Made by a program: the position numbers and the translations under genes | Source: Suilimivivens sp964614185 | GTDB lineage: Bacteria > Bacillota > Clostridia > Lachnospirales > Lachnospiraceae | Reading direction: 5' to 3' | DNA: 64,000 nucleotides | Assembly (NCBI GenBank): GCA_964614185.1 | Contig: CAZTKJ010000009.1 | Coordinates: 1 to 64,000 of the forward strand | Part shown: in pieces, positions 18,301-25,529 of the stretch | How positions within the stretch are numbered: the first letter of the stretch is position 1 | Layout of the letters: the number at the start of each line of letters is the position of its first letter | The notes under the pieces: generated by a model | The model's input: the letters and a program-made list of their open reading frames with translations, nothing else | What the model was told of the DNA's origin: nothing | The model's database searches: none

Positions 18301-18386
18301 GCTGTCTGCTGCTGCACATTATTCATGGCCTCCATATATTCCTTGGTCTGAGCCTGAATAATTACTTGCAGCCTTTCAAGAGTCAT
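15348..18386 (-). CDS. Tape measure protein
   Basis: 1,012 residues from the chosen start. Sets tail length and passes through the tail tube. The start (MTLERLQVIIQAQTKEYMEA) is typical. Residues to about 300 form the conserved TMP core (LAGDMASFYNLSGDDAFSKI, LRYNYLLSVTSDAQGDFART). Then come a Ser/Gly linker (SSGSSGGGSDSSGAGG), long helical and hydrophobic stretches including TFGVVADVIGGILDALGGLI, and a Thr/Ile heptad-like repeat (NAIKTTITNVLATIQTGT). The ATG at 18386 overlaps the previous stop by 11 nt; the longer frame to 18440 would start inside that gene. Roughly 1,000 residues predicts a tail near 150 nm. Confidence 0.92.
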   Translation of the reverse strand: MTLERLQVIIQAQTKEYMEAMNNVQQQTANTTKKVEGCAGKIKSAFGKIGKVLGIALSVAAIVNFGKQCIELGSDLEEVQNVVDVTFQGLNEEINEFARNAIEQFGLSELAAKQYSSTMGAMLKSMGFTTQAAADMSMELTGLAGDMASFYNLSGDDAFSKIRSGISGETEPLKQLGINLSVANLEQFALTQGMNKSYSAMTQQEQALLRYNYLLSVTSDAQGDFARTSDSWANQTKILTERFNSLKAAIGQGLINIFTPVLRVINQVIAKLAEAANAFKRFTEIITGKKSQSNNAMSGVAKNTANATAAMGGLTNATNKAGGAAKKAEEAFHGLLGFDEINSLTKATESSGSSGGGSDSSGAGGLEDMSDFVDDTAEETDQQLNPVLQKLIDRLKELREIFKEGFKAGLGDVTLEPLKKAIEGIKGSLKEIFTDSGVVAAANHFLDTLAYSLGQVTGAVAAIGITIATNLFGGLNKYLEGNKDFIIQHIISIFDIGSEIAAITGDFAQAVANIFSVFGEENGQRVTAALIGIFANAWIGAKEICLKRSRDILDVITRPFIDNQTIIKQALDGTLGAVATTLEIIKGVVDNTVSKVSEIHDKHLKPMYDALAEGLSSLTATFVEAYQNYILPVIERLNEKFGIFIEQHLQPMIDKFLELFGTIADAITKVWNEIIIPFSNWLTEHMTPKIAQGLEALGNILFTVFGVVADVIGGILDALGGLIEFLAGVFTGDWQQAWEGIKAFFKGIWDAIYAIILAVWNVIYAEISSKLSEVNDIINSVLNAIETTFGINLNAVKNTVTTIFNAIKTTITNVLATIQTGTSTALNTIKTTFSTIFTSIKTTVTTIFKSMWSTIKGVINSIIGGVEGMANAVVSGLNTVINAMNNLSFDIPDWVPGMGGKTFGFDIKTLSTVSLPKLAKGGVVDGATPLIAGEAGKEAIVPLERNTGWMDQIANRLGEMIVGSLNGFYEMFEGTRGEEWQTITTIVQMDGRVILEQTDKVRRRKGYPTSRT

Positions 18387-18798
18387 TCTGTCCGTTGCTC
18401 TCACCTGCCTTCCTTCGTGCTGCGTTATTTGTTTCTGCATATGCCTTCATTCTTGCTTTATGAATGGCCAGTTCTTTCTCAACACGAGCCTGCTCCTCTG
18501 CTTCCCTCAGACCGGGGAATAAATCAGGATAATATTCTCCCAATGAAATTCTCTCACGCTTATCACTGCCCGGCATTATCAGAGCTATGGCATCGGCACA
18601 CTGCATTGCATGGTTATAGAGAAGCATTGCATGGTCTCTTATATCAGCCTCCTTCTCCTTTCGCCTGCGCTCTTCTTTCCTGACAAAGCTCTCCATGAGG
18701 TCACTGATTTCCTGAAGACTTAGGCTCCAAAACAAAGATGGGCTGTACCCCATGTCTAAAAAGACCGGGTACAAGCCCATGACTGTTTCAGTAACCAT
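18376..18798 (-). CDS. Phage tail assembly chaperone, second protein
   Basis: 140 residues, encoded directly before the tape measure gene. The pattern YPVFLDMGYSPSLFWSLSLQ, then a strongly charged helix (VRKEERRRKEKEADIRDHAM), fits the second tail chaperone of siphophages. In many phages it is made by a -1 frameshift from the preceding gene. Here its own ATG lies 8 nt after that gene's stop and no slippery heptamer is seen, so re-initiation is more likely. Confidence 0.7.
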   Translation of the reverse strand: MVTETVMGLYPVFLDMGYSPSLFWSLSLQEISDLMESFVRKEERRRKEKEADIRDHAMLLYNHAMQCADAIALIMPGSDKRERISLGEYYPDLFPGLREAEEQARVEKELAIHKARMKAYAETNNAARRKAGESNGQNDS

Positions 18799-18806
18799 TT
18801 CAGAAT

Positions 18807-19301
18807 TTACAGCACTTCCTTGGCCTCCTGCAACGCATCCTGCATCTGACTGGTGAGAGAAACTGAGAAAAAACCACTCACCTGGAATATCTCCATATAT
18901 ATCTCAGTATAAAAATTGAGCTGAGATCCCCCTTCCTTTATATACTGATCAAACATAGCCATCACAGCATCCTTTGAGATACCATGATGGAACTTTTTCA
19001 AGGCTGCATGAGCTACATCAAGCATTACCGATAATGCAGGCATACCACTGTTTCCGGCCCCCATGACGTTCATAAGATTTGTTTTATACTTACTTTCCAA
19101 TGCCACAATATCCTGCGTATTTAAAACCATCTTGTAATCTTCTCCCTTTACATTCCAGATTGCAAACGGCTTCCTTTTGGGCATCTCCACAACTTTATTT
19201 TCTTCTATTGTACCAGCTGATTCCAATGCTCTTTCGTTCTGCTCAATTGCCTCTACTGCGGCTGCATTCTTATCCTTTTTATAATCATCAAAAAAACCCA
19301 T
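18807..19301 (-). CDS. Phage tail assembly chaperone, first protein
   Basis: 164 residues. Includes KPFAIWNVKGEDYKMVLNTQ and IVALESKYKTNLMNVMG, a pattern of the tail chaperone family (DUF6096-like) that lies between the tail tube and the tape measure. It coats or escorts the tape measure during tail assembly. Spacing 8 nt to the second chaperone. Function inferred from position and pattern. Confidence 0.72.
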   Translation of the reverse strand: MGFFDDYKKDKNAAAVEAIEQNERALESAGTIEENKVVEMPKRKPFAIWNVKGEDYKMVLNTQDIVALESKYKTNLMNVMGAGNSGMPALSVMLDVAHAALKKFHHGISKDAVMAMFDQYIKEGGSQLNFYTEIYMEIFQVSGFFSVSLTSQMQDALQEAKEVL

Positions 19302-19327
19302 TTTTTTATCCTCCTTATTATTGGGAT

Positions 19328-19768
19328 TTAATTACTCTGCTTTCCCTTCTCTGCCGGATCAGTTACATTCATATCACTTTGAATGGATAATTTAACAATA
19401 AGCTCCAATACGCCATTTACGGCTCCAGAGCTGATCTTGGTGCTGGGGATAGCATCAAACTCAAATTTCGTGCCGTCAGGCAGTGTTTCACAGAAAGAAA
19501 GTACTTCACTCGCATCCTGCGCTGCTCTCATAACCCTGTAAACAGAGCTTTGGGTCTCATTGTCATAACGGAATTTGTACTCCAGATTACCTAAATCTGA
19601 AATACCGGGTTCCTTTCTTTTGTTTTTATCATTGAGACCTGTATTGTCAACCTCCTCTACATCACCACCAAGCTCCGGTGTTTCCTTCAAGTCTTCTGAA
19701 ATATCTATATAACTCCCCGATCCCCCTTTTTTGTAGCCAAATTTTGTTCCATTCGCTAACATCTGCAT
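19328..19768 (-). CDS. Major tail (tube) protein
   Basis: 146 residues. Early motif NGTKFGYKKGGSGSYIDISE, then DISDLGNLEYKFRYDN-like beta segments and a final conserved patch of a tail tube fold (SSGAVNGVLELIVKLSIQSD). Size and position (after tail completion genes, before chaperones) fit the tube protein of a long non-contractile tail. No Ig-like add-on domain at the C-terminus. Confidence 0.82.
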   Translation of the reverse strand: MQMLANGTKFGYKKGGSGSYIDISEDLKETPELGGDVEEVDNTGLNDKNKRKEPGISDLGNLEYKFRYDNETQSSVYRVMRAAQDASEVLSFCETLPDGTKFEFDAIPSTKISSGAVNGVLELIVKLSIQSDMNVTDPAEKGKQSN

Positions 19769-19776
19769 TTACCTCC

Positions 19777-20136
19777 TTATTTATTGAAACATACTCTTTC
19801 CGTTTGCACATCAATGATGCCCTCATAACGCATCTGCTTATGCTTTAGCTGTGATGGATCAGGAGCATCCATACACATAGTTCTGACAAGACCCAGCTTG
19901 GAAAGAGCCCCATCTACTTTGAGCGCATAATCTGATGTGGATTGATTGTGCCAAATATCTATCCGGTACTGAAGATGTGATTTGGTTTCCCCTTTACCGG
20001 TTCGCTCATATACTGAGTTATCCTCTTCCGTATATTGAACGGCTGGAAGCTCTGCCCAATTTGTCGGGTAGGTATCTCCCACATTTTCTGCAATATCTTT
20101 GATTGCATCATATACCTGGTCTTTTACATTAATCAT
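19777..20136 (-). CDS. Tail completion/terminator protein
   Basis: 119 residues. Opening MINVKDQVYDAIKDIAENV and middle HLQYRIDIWHNQSTSDYALK fit the gp11/DUF3168-type proteins that cap the tail tube and join it to the head. Position between the HK97 gp10-like and tube genes supports this. Spacing of 8 nt to the tube gene. Confidence 0.75.
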   Translation of the reverse strand: MINVKDQVYDAIKDIAENVGDTYPTNWAELPAVQYTEEDNSVYERTGKGETKSHLQYRIDIWHNQSTSDYALKVDGALSKLGLVRTMCMDAPDPSQLKHKQMRYEGIIDVQTERVCFNK

Positions 20137-20148
20137 ATTGATTTCCTC

Positions 20149-20670
20149 TTATACTTTTTTAATCTCAGCTACAAGAGATGCTTTCAGATTCATACAGACA
20201 ATATCTTCAATTCCTTTAAGTGCCTGGTACATGAATGGCTGGGCTGGTTGCCCTTTTGTAAAGTACAAGGTTTTTCCATTCTCGGTTTCCATGCTTGGCC
20301 AGTGATATTTTGCTACATCCTGTGGCGTTACTTTATCACCCGGAAACCACCAGCCATTTTGAGAGTAAGCTGGAGTTACTTCCGGAGAAATCCCTTCATG
20401 ATTTTCCTCTCCTACCGGTCCTGTACCAAACTCTACATATGCTGCACGTTTGTTATTGGTATAAACTGTGCCAGTTACCATGTTTTCTGTAGCCTTTACT
20501 TTTGTTTTTATGCTCTGTCTGAGCTCTCCATGGTTTACTGGACAAAGCAATACAGCATTTCTCTGTACTCTGAGAGTTTCCTTTTTTACTGCTTTTTCTA
20601 CAATCGGGTTGATATTACCCAGATTATTGAGCTGCCTCATGAGCTTCTCAGCGCCTTTCACAGCAGCCAT
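20149..20670 (-). CDS. HK97 gp10-like head-tail joining protein
   Basis: 173 residues. The conserved features of the family are seen: EKLMRQLNNLGNINPIVEKA, VNHGELRQSIKTKV, AAYVEFGTG, and FMYQALKGIE at the C-terminus. ATG 20670 is preferred because GGAAAGGA lies 9 nt before it; the upstream frame to 20715 would overlap the previous gene by 41 nt. It forms part of the neck connecting capsid and tail. Confidence 0.88.
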   Translation of the reverse strand: MAAVKGAEKLMRQLNNLGNINPIVEKAVKKETLRVQRNAVLLCPVNHGELRQSIKTKVKATENMVTGTVYTNNKRAAYVEFGTGPVGEENHEGISPEVTPAYSQNGWWFPGDKVTPQDVAKYHWPSMETENGKTLYFTKGQPAQPFMYQALKGIEDIVCMNLKASLVAEIKKV

Positions 20671-20674
20671 AAAA

Positions 20675-21013
20675 TCAGATCCTTTCCAATGTAATCTGCG
20701 CCGGACTAAAATCATTATTTATTGCAATAATTTTATAATCCGGAATCTCCTCCGGACCTGCATATACGCAAATACCATCACCTTCCTGCATGGTTTCCGT
20801 ACCCTCATAGTGCATATTTTTGATATATGTAAGCCTTTCTCCATACATTTCAGCCTGTACTCTGCCGCCTGCAGCCCAGATTGCAGCCTCAATAGCAATT
20901 GCAGCCTCGTAGCTTACCAGGCTGCCGCCTTCCTTATCCTTGCCTGATTTCCTTCTCCTGAGGTGATATGATTTCAGCAGGCTCTTTCTTATCCTCATTC
21001 TCTGCTTTCTCAT
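20675..21013 (-). CDS. Head closure/minor capsid protein, start uncertain
   Basis: Up to 112 residues. The C-terminal half (EGDGICVYAGPEEIPDYKII, then QITLERI) fits small head-closure proteins of siphophages. The frame to 21013 would overlap the previous gene by 80 nt and has no good ribosome site at its ATG. AAGGAAGG lies 7 nt before a CTG at 20920, so a CTG start giving about 81 residues is possible. An in-frame ATG further in would leave only about 57 residues. Confidence 0.65.
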   Translation of the reverse strand: MRKQRMRIRKSLLKSYHLRRRKSGKDKEGGSLVSYEAAIAIEAAIWAAGGRVQAEMYGERLTYIKNMHYEGTETMQEGDGICVYAGPEEIPDYKIIAINNDFSPAQITLERI

Positions 21014-21317
21014 GCACCTTACCTCCTACTCTTGCAATCCGTGTTTCCTGAATTACCTTTTCAATCTCCTTTGGTATTTCCGCAAATGTTGAGCTTATTC
21101 CTCCTTGGTTTCTCGAAGTTTCTCCCTCCATGCCCCATCGGTTGTATGCAATTACAGCCCAGTCTCTTTTTGCGGCTTGAAGTTTTGGAATCATTCTGGT
21201 TCTATTGGTCAAATATAGTAGCCTTTCCTCTGCTATTTGCAAAAAAACAGAGAGAGTGGTTTCATCACTCTCTCCTGTCAGGATCTGTAAGATTTTCATA
21301 TCATCCATTTTTTCCAT
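20934..21317 (-). CDS. Head-tail connector protein (QLRG family/gp6-like)
   Basis: 127 residues, mostly helical. Motifs ETTLSVFLQIAEERLLYLTN, AVIAYNRWGMEG and SSTFAEIPKEIEKVI match the adaptor protein that binds beneath the portal ring in HK97-like phages. C-terminal 30 residues are charged and probably disordered. Lies between capsid-side and closure genes as expected. Confidence 0.82.
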   Translation of the reverse strand: MEKMDDMKILQILTGESDETTLSVFLQIAEERLLYLTNRTRMIPKLQAAKRDWAVIAYNRWGMEGETSRNQGGISSTFAEIPKEIEKVIQETRIARVGGKVHEKAENEDKKEPAEIISPQEKEIRQG

Positions 21318-21338
21318 GATCTACCTCTATTCTCAGGT

Positions 21339-21864
21339 TTAATGTGCCTGAATTACTGCAGCTAGAGTAGCCTGATTCATATTGTTATACCCCTGAATGC
21401 CCTTTTCTTTGGCAATCTTTCTCAGATCATTCAGTTTCATGCTGGAGTAATCTACCTTTTCAGCATTCTCAGCAGTGTTTTCTCCTGCTGCCGCCTGATC
21501 TGCTGTCTTTGCTTCCTCTTTTGTGNNNNNNNNNNNNNNNNNNNNNNNNNNNNNNNNNNNNNNNNNNNNNNNNNNNNNNNNNNNNNNNNNNNNNNNNNNN
21601 NNNNNNNNNNNNNNNNNNNNNNNNNGCAGCTTTAGTTTCAGCTTCAGCTTTTTTCTTTGCTGTCGCCTGATCTGCTGTCTTTGCTTCCTCTTTTGTGGCA
21701 GCTTTAGTTTCAGCTTCAGCTTTTTTCTTTGCTGTCGCCTGATCTGCTGTCTGATCTGTTTCCGGCACTGTGGCTCCAATGAGTTCGAAACCTTCTTTCT
21801 CCCATTTAGCCACCGCATCATCAGAAACAATGCGCTCAACATTTCCCTTAATAATATGTTTCAT
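21339..21864 (-). CDS. Rho-N-domain phage protein with Lys/Ala repeats, broken by an assembly gap
   Basis: N-terminal 35 residues (HIIKGNVERIVSDDAVAKWE) are a short conserved phage module. Then come 24-residue repeats built on ATKEEAKTADQATAKKKAEA (72-bp units). A gap of exactly 100 N (21526-21625) interrupts the repeats. After it, another repeat piece leads to KLNDLRKIAKEKGIQGYNNM, a Rho N-terminal (SAP-like) nucleic-acid-binding domain. Frame changes across the 100 N only because the gap length is a placeholder; a true gap completing 72-bp units would keep it open. Probably a head-tail adaptor-associated or DNA-binding structural protein. Confidence 0.75.
21526..21625. other. Assembly gap, 100 N
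   Basis: Exactly 100 undetermined bases inside a 72-bp tandem repeat. The length is a scaffolding convention, so the number of missing repeats is unknown. Confidence 0.98.
21626..21769 (-). repeat. 72-bp tandem coding repeats
   Basis: A complete 72-bp unit starts at 21626 and is repeated from 21698, with degeneration at the far end. A further partial unit stands left of the gap (21488-21525). Each unit encodes 24 residues rich in Ala, Lys, Glu and Thr. Confidence 0.85.
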
Positions 21865-21879
21865 ACTCTCTCCTCCCGA

Positions 21880-22806
21880 TTATGCACTCGGCTTTGTATC
21901 CTTGATGCAGGCAAAGATGGAATTGATCTTGTTATCCAGTGTCCAAATATCATGATACCTTCTATAATTCATCTTCCAGGCATCTGCATCCTGATTCTGA
22001 TCCGGTGTGAAGATCTTCATCTTATCCTGCTTGCTCACTGCAATGGGTGTGGTTCTCGGAAGGATCAGGAAATTGCAATCCAGCGCTTTTGTGCCCTTTA
22101 CATAGCCGCCTGCTTTCTGTCCGTCTGTCTTGCCATCATACATTGTGATCGCAGAATACATACGGCTTGCCGGGGTTTCGATTAGAGGGCAGTTATCAAC
22201 AGCAGGCACCTTTGTGTCAATGCCGCCCTTTGAAAATGCAACACTCTGAATTTTGCCCGACAATGCCAGCTCTAACTCCATGAGGCTATCAGGATTTATG
22301 TGGATCACCAGCTCTCCGGTGTAGCCATTATCTCTGATGGTTTTGATTCCGGTCTTGATTTTTCTCAGGATGGATGTATCTGCCGGAGTGTAGCCATACT
22401 CCACATACTCACTTGCGATTGCCTGCTGAATGAGGTTGCTCAATCTGTAGGCATCAATCTCAGGGATCACCTTTGTTCTCTGAAACTCTCCCATAACGGA
22501 TGCTGCCGTGGTAACAAAGTTATTTTCGTTAATATCCATAGCATCCAACTGAAACTTTCTGCCTCTGTCCTGAGTCATATTCCTTGTTTCATAGGAGAGG
22601 GTTACGCCGCCCTGAGCATATCCGTTATCTCTGTCATAATCCCCCATGCCATCTACTGACATTTTGGGGATCTTTACCTCAGAGCCGCCGTTATAAATTA
22701 CCTGACCCGCATTCGCATCCATCCAGCCGGTAACGCCCTCCTGCACTGCCAGCTTATCCAATGTGCTCTGAAAAATTGTGGCTGTTGCTAATGTGTTAAT
22801 TGCCAT
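21880..22806 (-). CDS. Major capsid protein
   Basis: 308 residues. Starts INTLATATIFQSTLDKLAVQ and has VTLSYETRNMTQDRGRKFQL and DAYRLSNLIQQAIASEYVEY, matching capsid proteins of Firmicute siphophages with an HK97 fold. Directly after the scaffold gene and before the connector genes. No N-terminal delta domain or protease gene nearby, which agrees with a separate scaffolding protein. Confidence 0.9.
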   Translation of the reverse strand: MAINTLATATIFQSTLDKLAVQEGVTGWMDANAGQVIYNGGSEVKIPKMSVDGMGDYDRDNGYAQGGVTLSYETRNMTQDRGRKFQLDAMDINENNFVTTAASVMGEFQRTKVIPEIDAYRLSNLIQQAIASEYVEYGYTPADTSILRKIKTGIKTIRDNGYTGELVIHINPDSLMELELALSGKIQSVAFSKGGIDTKVPAVDNCPLIETPASRMYSAITMYDGKTDGQKAGGYVKGTKALDCNFLILPRTTPIAVSKQDKMKIFTPDQNQDADAWKMNYRRYHDIWTLDNKINSIFACIKDTKPSA

Positions 22807-22827
22807 TTTTTACTTTCCTCCTTGTTC

Positions 22828-23508
22828 TTAGCCTTTCATGGCTTTCATGATCTCCTCTTCAAGCGTGCTGTTTTTTGTGTCCGCTTTGTGCGGCGGTTTA
22901 CCACCCTTCAGGCGTTCATCAACAGCTTTCTCAACTGCTTCCTTAAATGCCTTTTCAACAGCTTCAATGCTTGCTGTGCATTTCTCGGCATCAGTATAAT
23001 CCAAAACAGCGCTGAGAGATGTTGGCAAGCCTTTCTCTGCAAGCGTTTCCTTTGCCGTTGCCGTGAGCTCCCTCTTGGTGATCTCACTCTCACGCTTTGC
23101 CAGCTCTGCCTCTTTCTTTTCTTTCTCATATTGAGCCTTTTGATCAGCATTCATTTTGGCAAACTTTTCTGCCTCTGTTTTGGTATCTTCAATCTTCTTT
23201 TCAAAATCAGCGTTCAGCTTGGTTTCTTGGGTTTTCAATGCCTTTGCCACTCTTTTATCAAATTCAGATTGAAATGCAGGATTTTTCAGAACATCATCAA
23301 AGCTCTGTGTGCCACCCTGATCACCTTCTGATCCGGCCCCTGCTGCCGTGGTGTTACTTTCGCCGCCTGCTGCCCCACCGACATCTCCGGTGCTACTTCC
23401 ACCACCGGCTCCACCGCCATTGCCATCTCCTTCTGCAAAAAACTGTAAATTCATAGGAAACTTACACCTTGCTCTCTTGGAAATTACGCTTCTACCATAA
23501 CGATTCAT
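22828..23508 (-). CDS. Phage scaffolding protein (DUF4355/GP20-like)
   Basis: 226 residues. After a basic N-terminus comes MNLQFFAEG, a common opening for this gene, then a Gly/Ala/Ser-rich stretch and a long Lys/Glu coiled coil (EKKIEDTKTEAEKFAKMNAD), ending in a basic C-terminus that would contact the capsid. GAAGGAGG just upstream favours the ATG at 23508 over the internal ATG, although MNLQFF is a frequent start in relatives. Assists capsid assembly and is lost from the mature head. Confidence 0.85.
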   Translation of the reverse strand: MNRYGRSVISKRARCKFPMNLQFFAEGDGNGGGAGGGSSTGDVGGAAGGESNTTAAGAGSEGDQGGTQSFDDVLKNPAFQSEFDKRVAKALKTQETKLNADFEKKIEDTKTEAEKFAKMNADQKAQYEKEKKEAELAKRESEITKRELTATAKETLAEKGLPTSLSAVLDYTDAEKCTASIEAVEKAFKEAVEKAVDERLKGGKPPHKADTKNSTLEEEIMKAMKG

Positions 23509-23758
23509 TTTTGTCCTCCTTCACGCCCTCACATTGCCTTAAATTAGCCCCATGAGTTCATTATTGATATTTTATTGCCTCCTGCTCTTATAGCGCCCTC
23601 CTGAAGCTATTTGGGCGGGATTTCTAACCCTCATCCAGGGAGTTGAAAAGAATTGCCATCTTTTATCCAGCTCCTCTCACTTCACTCACCTTCTTTCTGA
23701 AAAATGGGTGTAAAAAAGCACCATGCACTGCTGCATGATGCCGGTTGACTGAAAAATA
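23509..23758 (-). terminator. Spacer with an internal terminator upstream of the scaffold gene
   Basis: On the minus strand GCATCATGCA and TGCATGGTGC (23741-23732 with 23727-23718, loop of 4) form a hairpin followed by six T. It lies between the packaging/portal genes and the scaffold/capsid genes. The rest of the 250 bp holds no gene that can be supported; the capsid promoter may be here. Confidence 0.65.
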
Positions 23759-23956
23759 TTATAATTTGCTGTACTCACAGCCTTGGCACTGCTGCCGGGC
23801 CGCTTCAATATCTCCTACCCCTTCCAACTCAGGAACGGATGAGGGCTTGAACATTCCTGAAAGGCACTGCAGTGTTTCATAGCACAGATCAGGATCCACC
23901 TCTCTGCCATATACCGGGCAGGTGTGTGGCTTTGTATAATCAATTTCATTTGCCAT
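23759..23956 (-). CDS. Small cysteine-rich phage protein
   Basis: 65 residues with CPVYGREVDPDLCYETLQC and a final CQGC. Four or five Cys in CxxC-like spacing suggest a zinc knuckle. It overlaps the end of the MuF gene by 11 nt, so it is co-translated with the head genes. Small proteins of this kind occur between MuF and scaffold genes in clostridial phages; role unknown. Confidence 0.7.
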   Translation of the reverse strand: MANEIDYTKPHTCPVYGREVDPDLCYETLQCLSGMFKPSSVPELEGVGDIEAARQQCQGCEYSKL

Positions 23957-25529
23957 ATTTACTCATCACCTCCAAGATTTTCAGGGTTTTCTCATCAAAA
24001 TCTGCTTTACTCCATGCAGTTTTGAAAATCCACTCATCACCGCTTTGGGTCAGCACTGCCACACCATCCTGAGTGATGAACATTTGACGCTGCCCTCCCC
24101 ATTGGGAGAACATCACTTTTGCATTGTCCACATATCCTCTGACTTCATCATCAGTGATATGCCTTTCAAGCATTCTCTTCATGATGTGGGCTGGATCTCT
24201 TTTCCCATCAGGGAGGATGTATGCTTTTTTAGGCTTTGCAGGAAGGCTCACACCTTGCTTGATACCCTCCTCCTTTAAATCTCTCAAAATATTATAGAAT
24301 GGCCGGCTGCTGTCCGGGTACTTTCTCATATAATTGGCAAAGCCTTTTACATCCTTCCACTTCTCAGGTTTATTATACTTCATTTCCTGAAAATCAGCAA
24401 AGGTTTTTCCTGCTTCTTTCTCTCCAAGCAGTTTCTTGTATGCCTCGTACTGTTTGGCATCAGCTCCCCAATTCTGCACCATTTTTTCTGCTGCCTGAGC
24501 TTTTGGATTATTGGCCACATTCTTCTCATACCACTTTTTATAATTCATATCAGCCGGTACAAGTTTACTCTCTCCTGTTACCGGATCGCGGGCCCGCCTC
24601 TTTAGAGCGCTCAGGTTATCATCATCAAATACCGCCACATTTGTGGTACGGCAAAACGGGTGAAAGGGGTTGATGTTCACCCCAACCTTTGCCTCTTTCC
24701 TTGGAAATATCTTCCCGTCCAGCTCCCGGCATATTGCGGAAGTTTTCAGATCAAGTGTGGCTACAATCATATATTTCTCAATCTCGGCATCTTCGTATGA
24801 TATAAGCTGTGCCTGAGAGGATTGGAAATTGCTTTCTGTCCTCACAATTCTCCGGGCCTTGTAATTGGCAACTCCAAATTTATTTACTATCTCTGCGGCC
24901 ATATCAGCCTCAGATTTCCCGGTGAGATAGCCCATGGTGAGCTGCTCCTTCAACTCCTCGGCCAAAGCCTCTGTATTATTCCATATTCTTGAGGAATAAT
25001 TGGCACCGGCCCACTCCATAGCAAGCATCTGATTTAGCATATGAGAATCAACAGCAGAAAAAGAAAACTGAAAGCCTACTGCCCTCTGAATCTCATAAAT
25101 ATTCCGGTAATAGGAATTATGAAATACATTGGCATAATGTGCTGAGGTAACTGTTTTCTCTTGACCATATATCCTCTGCATCATATAATCAATCTCTGTT
25201 TGCAGATTCTCAAGCCTCTCAATGCGGGCTCTATATGCCGGACTTTCTAATTCAGCCAACAGCTCAGCATTTTGGGGATCCTTGGCCAGTGCTTCCCGGA
25301 GCGTTGCTATATCAGCAGGGTTTTTCATCATCCCAAGCAGCCTCCGGGCTTCATCTTCGGTCAAATTATGTTTATCTGTAAATCTATCAAATATCTCTCC
25401 GATTTGGTAATTGAGCTCTCTTGTGGCTTTTGCGTAAAGATCAGCCAGCTCCCGGGCTACCTTTTCCGCATTTTCCATCTGCTCATACATTATCTGAGCC
25501 TGCCGATTCTCCCAATATCCCATTTGCAT
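23946..25529 (-). CDS. Phage head morphogenesis protein (MuF/SPP1 gp7-like) with C-terminal extension
   Basis: 527 residues. The MuF domain lies around 150-310: YRNIYEIQRAVGFQFSFSAV, GYLTGKSEADMAAEIVNKFG, and ARRIVRTESNFQSSQAQLIS, with HPFCRTTNVAVFD closing it. The C-terminal 100 residues (HIMKRMLERHITDDEVRGYV) resemble the short toxin-like/PBECR-type module often fused to MuF proteins. It starts in the portal's TGATG. A minor head protein carried at the portal vertex. Confidence 0.85.
   Translation of the reverse strand: MQMGYWENRQAQIMYEQMENAEKVARELADLYAKATRELNYQIGEIFDRFTDKHNLTEDEARRLLGMMKNPADIATLREALAKDPQNAELLAELESPAYRARIERLENLQTEIDYMMQRIYGQEKTVTSAHYANVFHNSYYRNIYEIQRAVGFQFSFSAVDSHMLNQMLAMEWAGANYSSRIWNNTEALAEELKEQLTMGYLTGKSEADMAAEIVNKFGVANYKARRIVRTESNFQSSQAQLISYEDAEIEKYMIVATLDLKTSAICRELDGKIFPRKEAKVGVNINPFHPFCRTTNVAVFDDDNLSALKRRARDPVTGESKLVPADMNYKKWYEKNVANNPKAQAAEKMVQNWGADAKQYEAYKKLLGEKEAGKTFADFQEMKYNKPEKWKDVKGFANYMRKYPDSSRPFYNILRDLKEEGIKQGVSLPAKPKKAYILPDGKRDPAHIMKRMLERHITDDEVRGYVDNAKVMFSQWGGQRQMFITQDGVAVLTQSGDEWIFKTAWSKADFDEKTLKILEVMSKYGK

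Noticed and set aside
18790..18830. Programmed -1 frameshift between the two tail chaperone genes
   Set aside because: No slippery heptamer in the overlap region and the second gene has its own ATG 8 nt after the first stop.
21626..21769. Regular repeats considered as a CRISPR array
   Set aside because: They are adjacent 72-bp units without spacers and encode a repetitive protein segment.
22300..22659. Long frame on the plus strand inside the capsid gene
   Set aside because: Antisense shadow of a well supported gene, without ribosome site or recognised protein.
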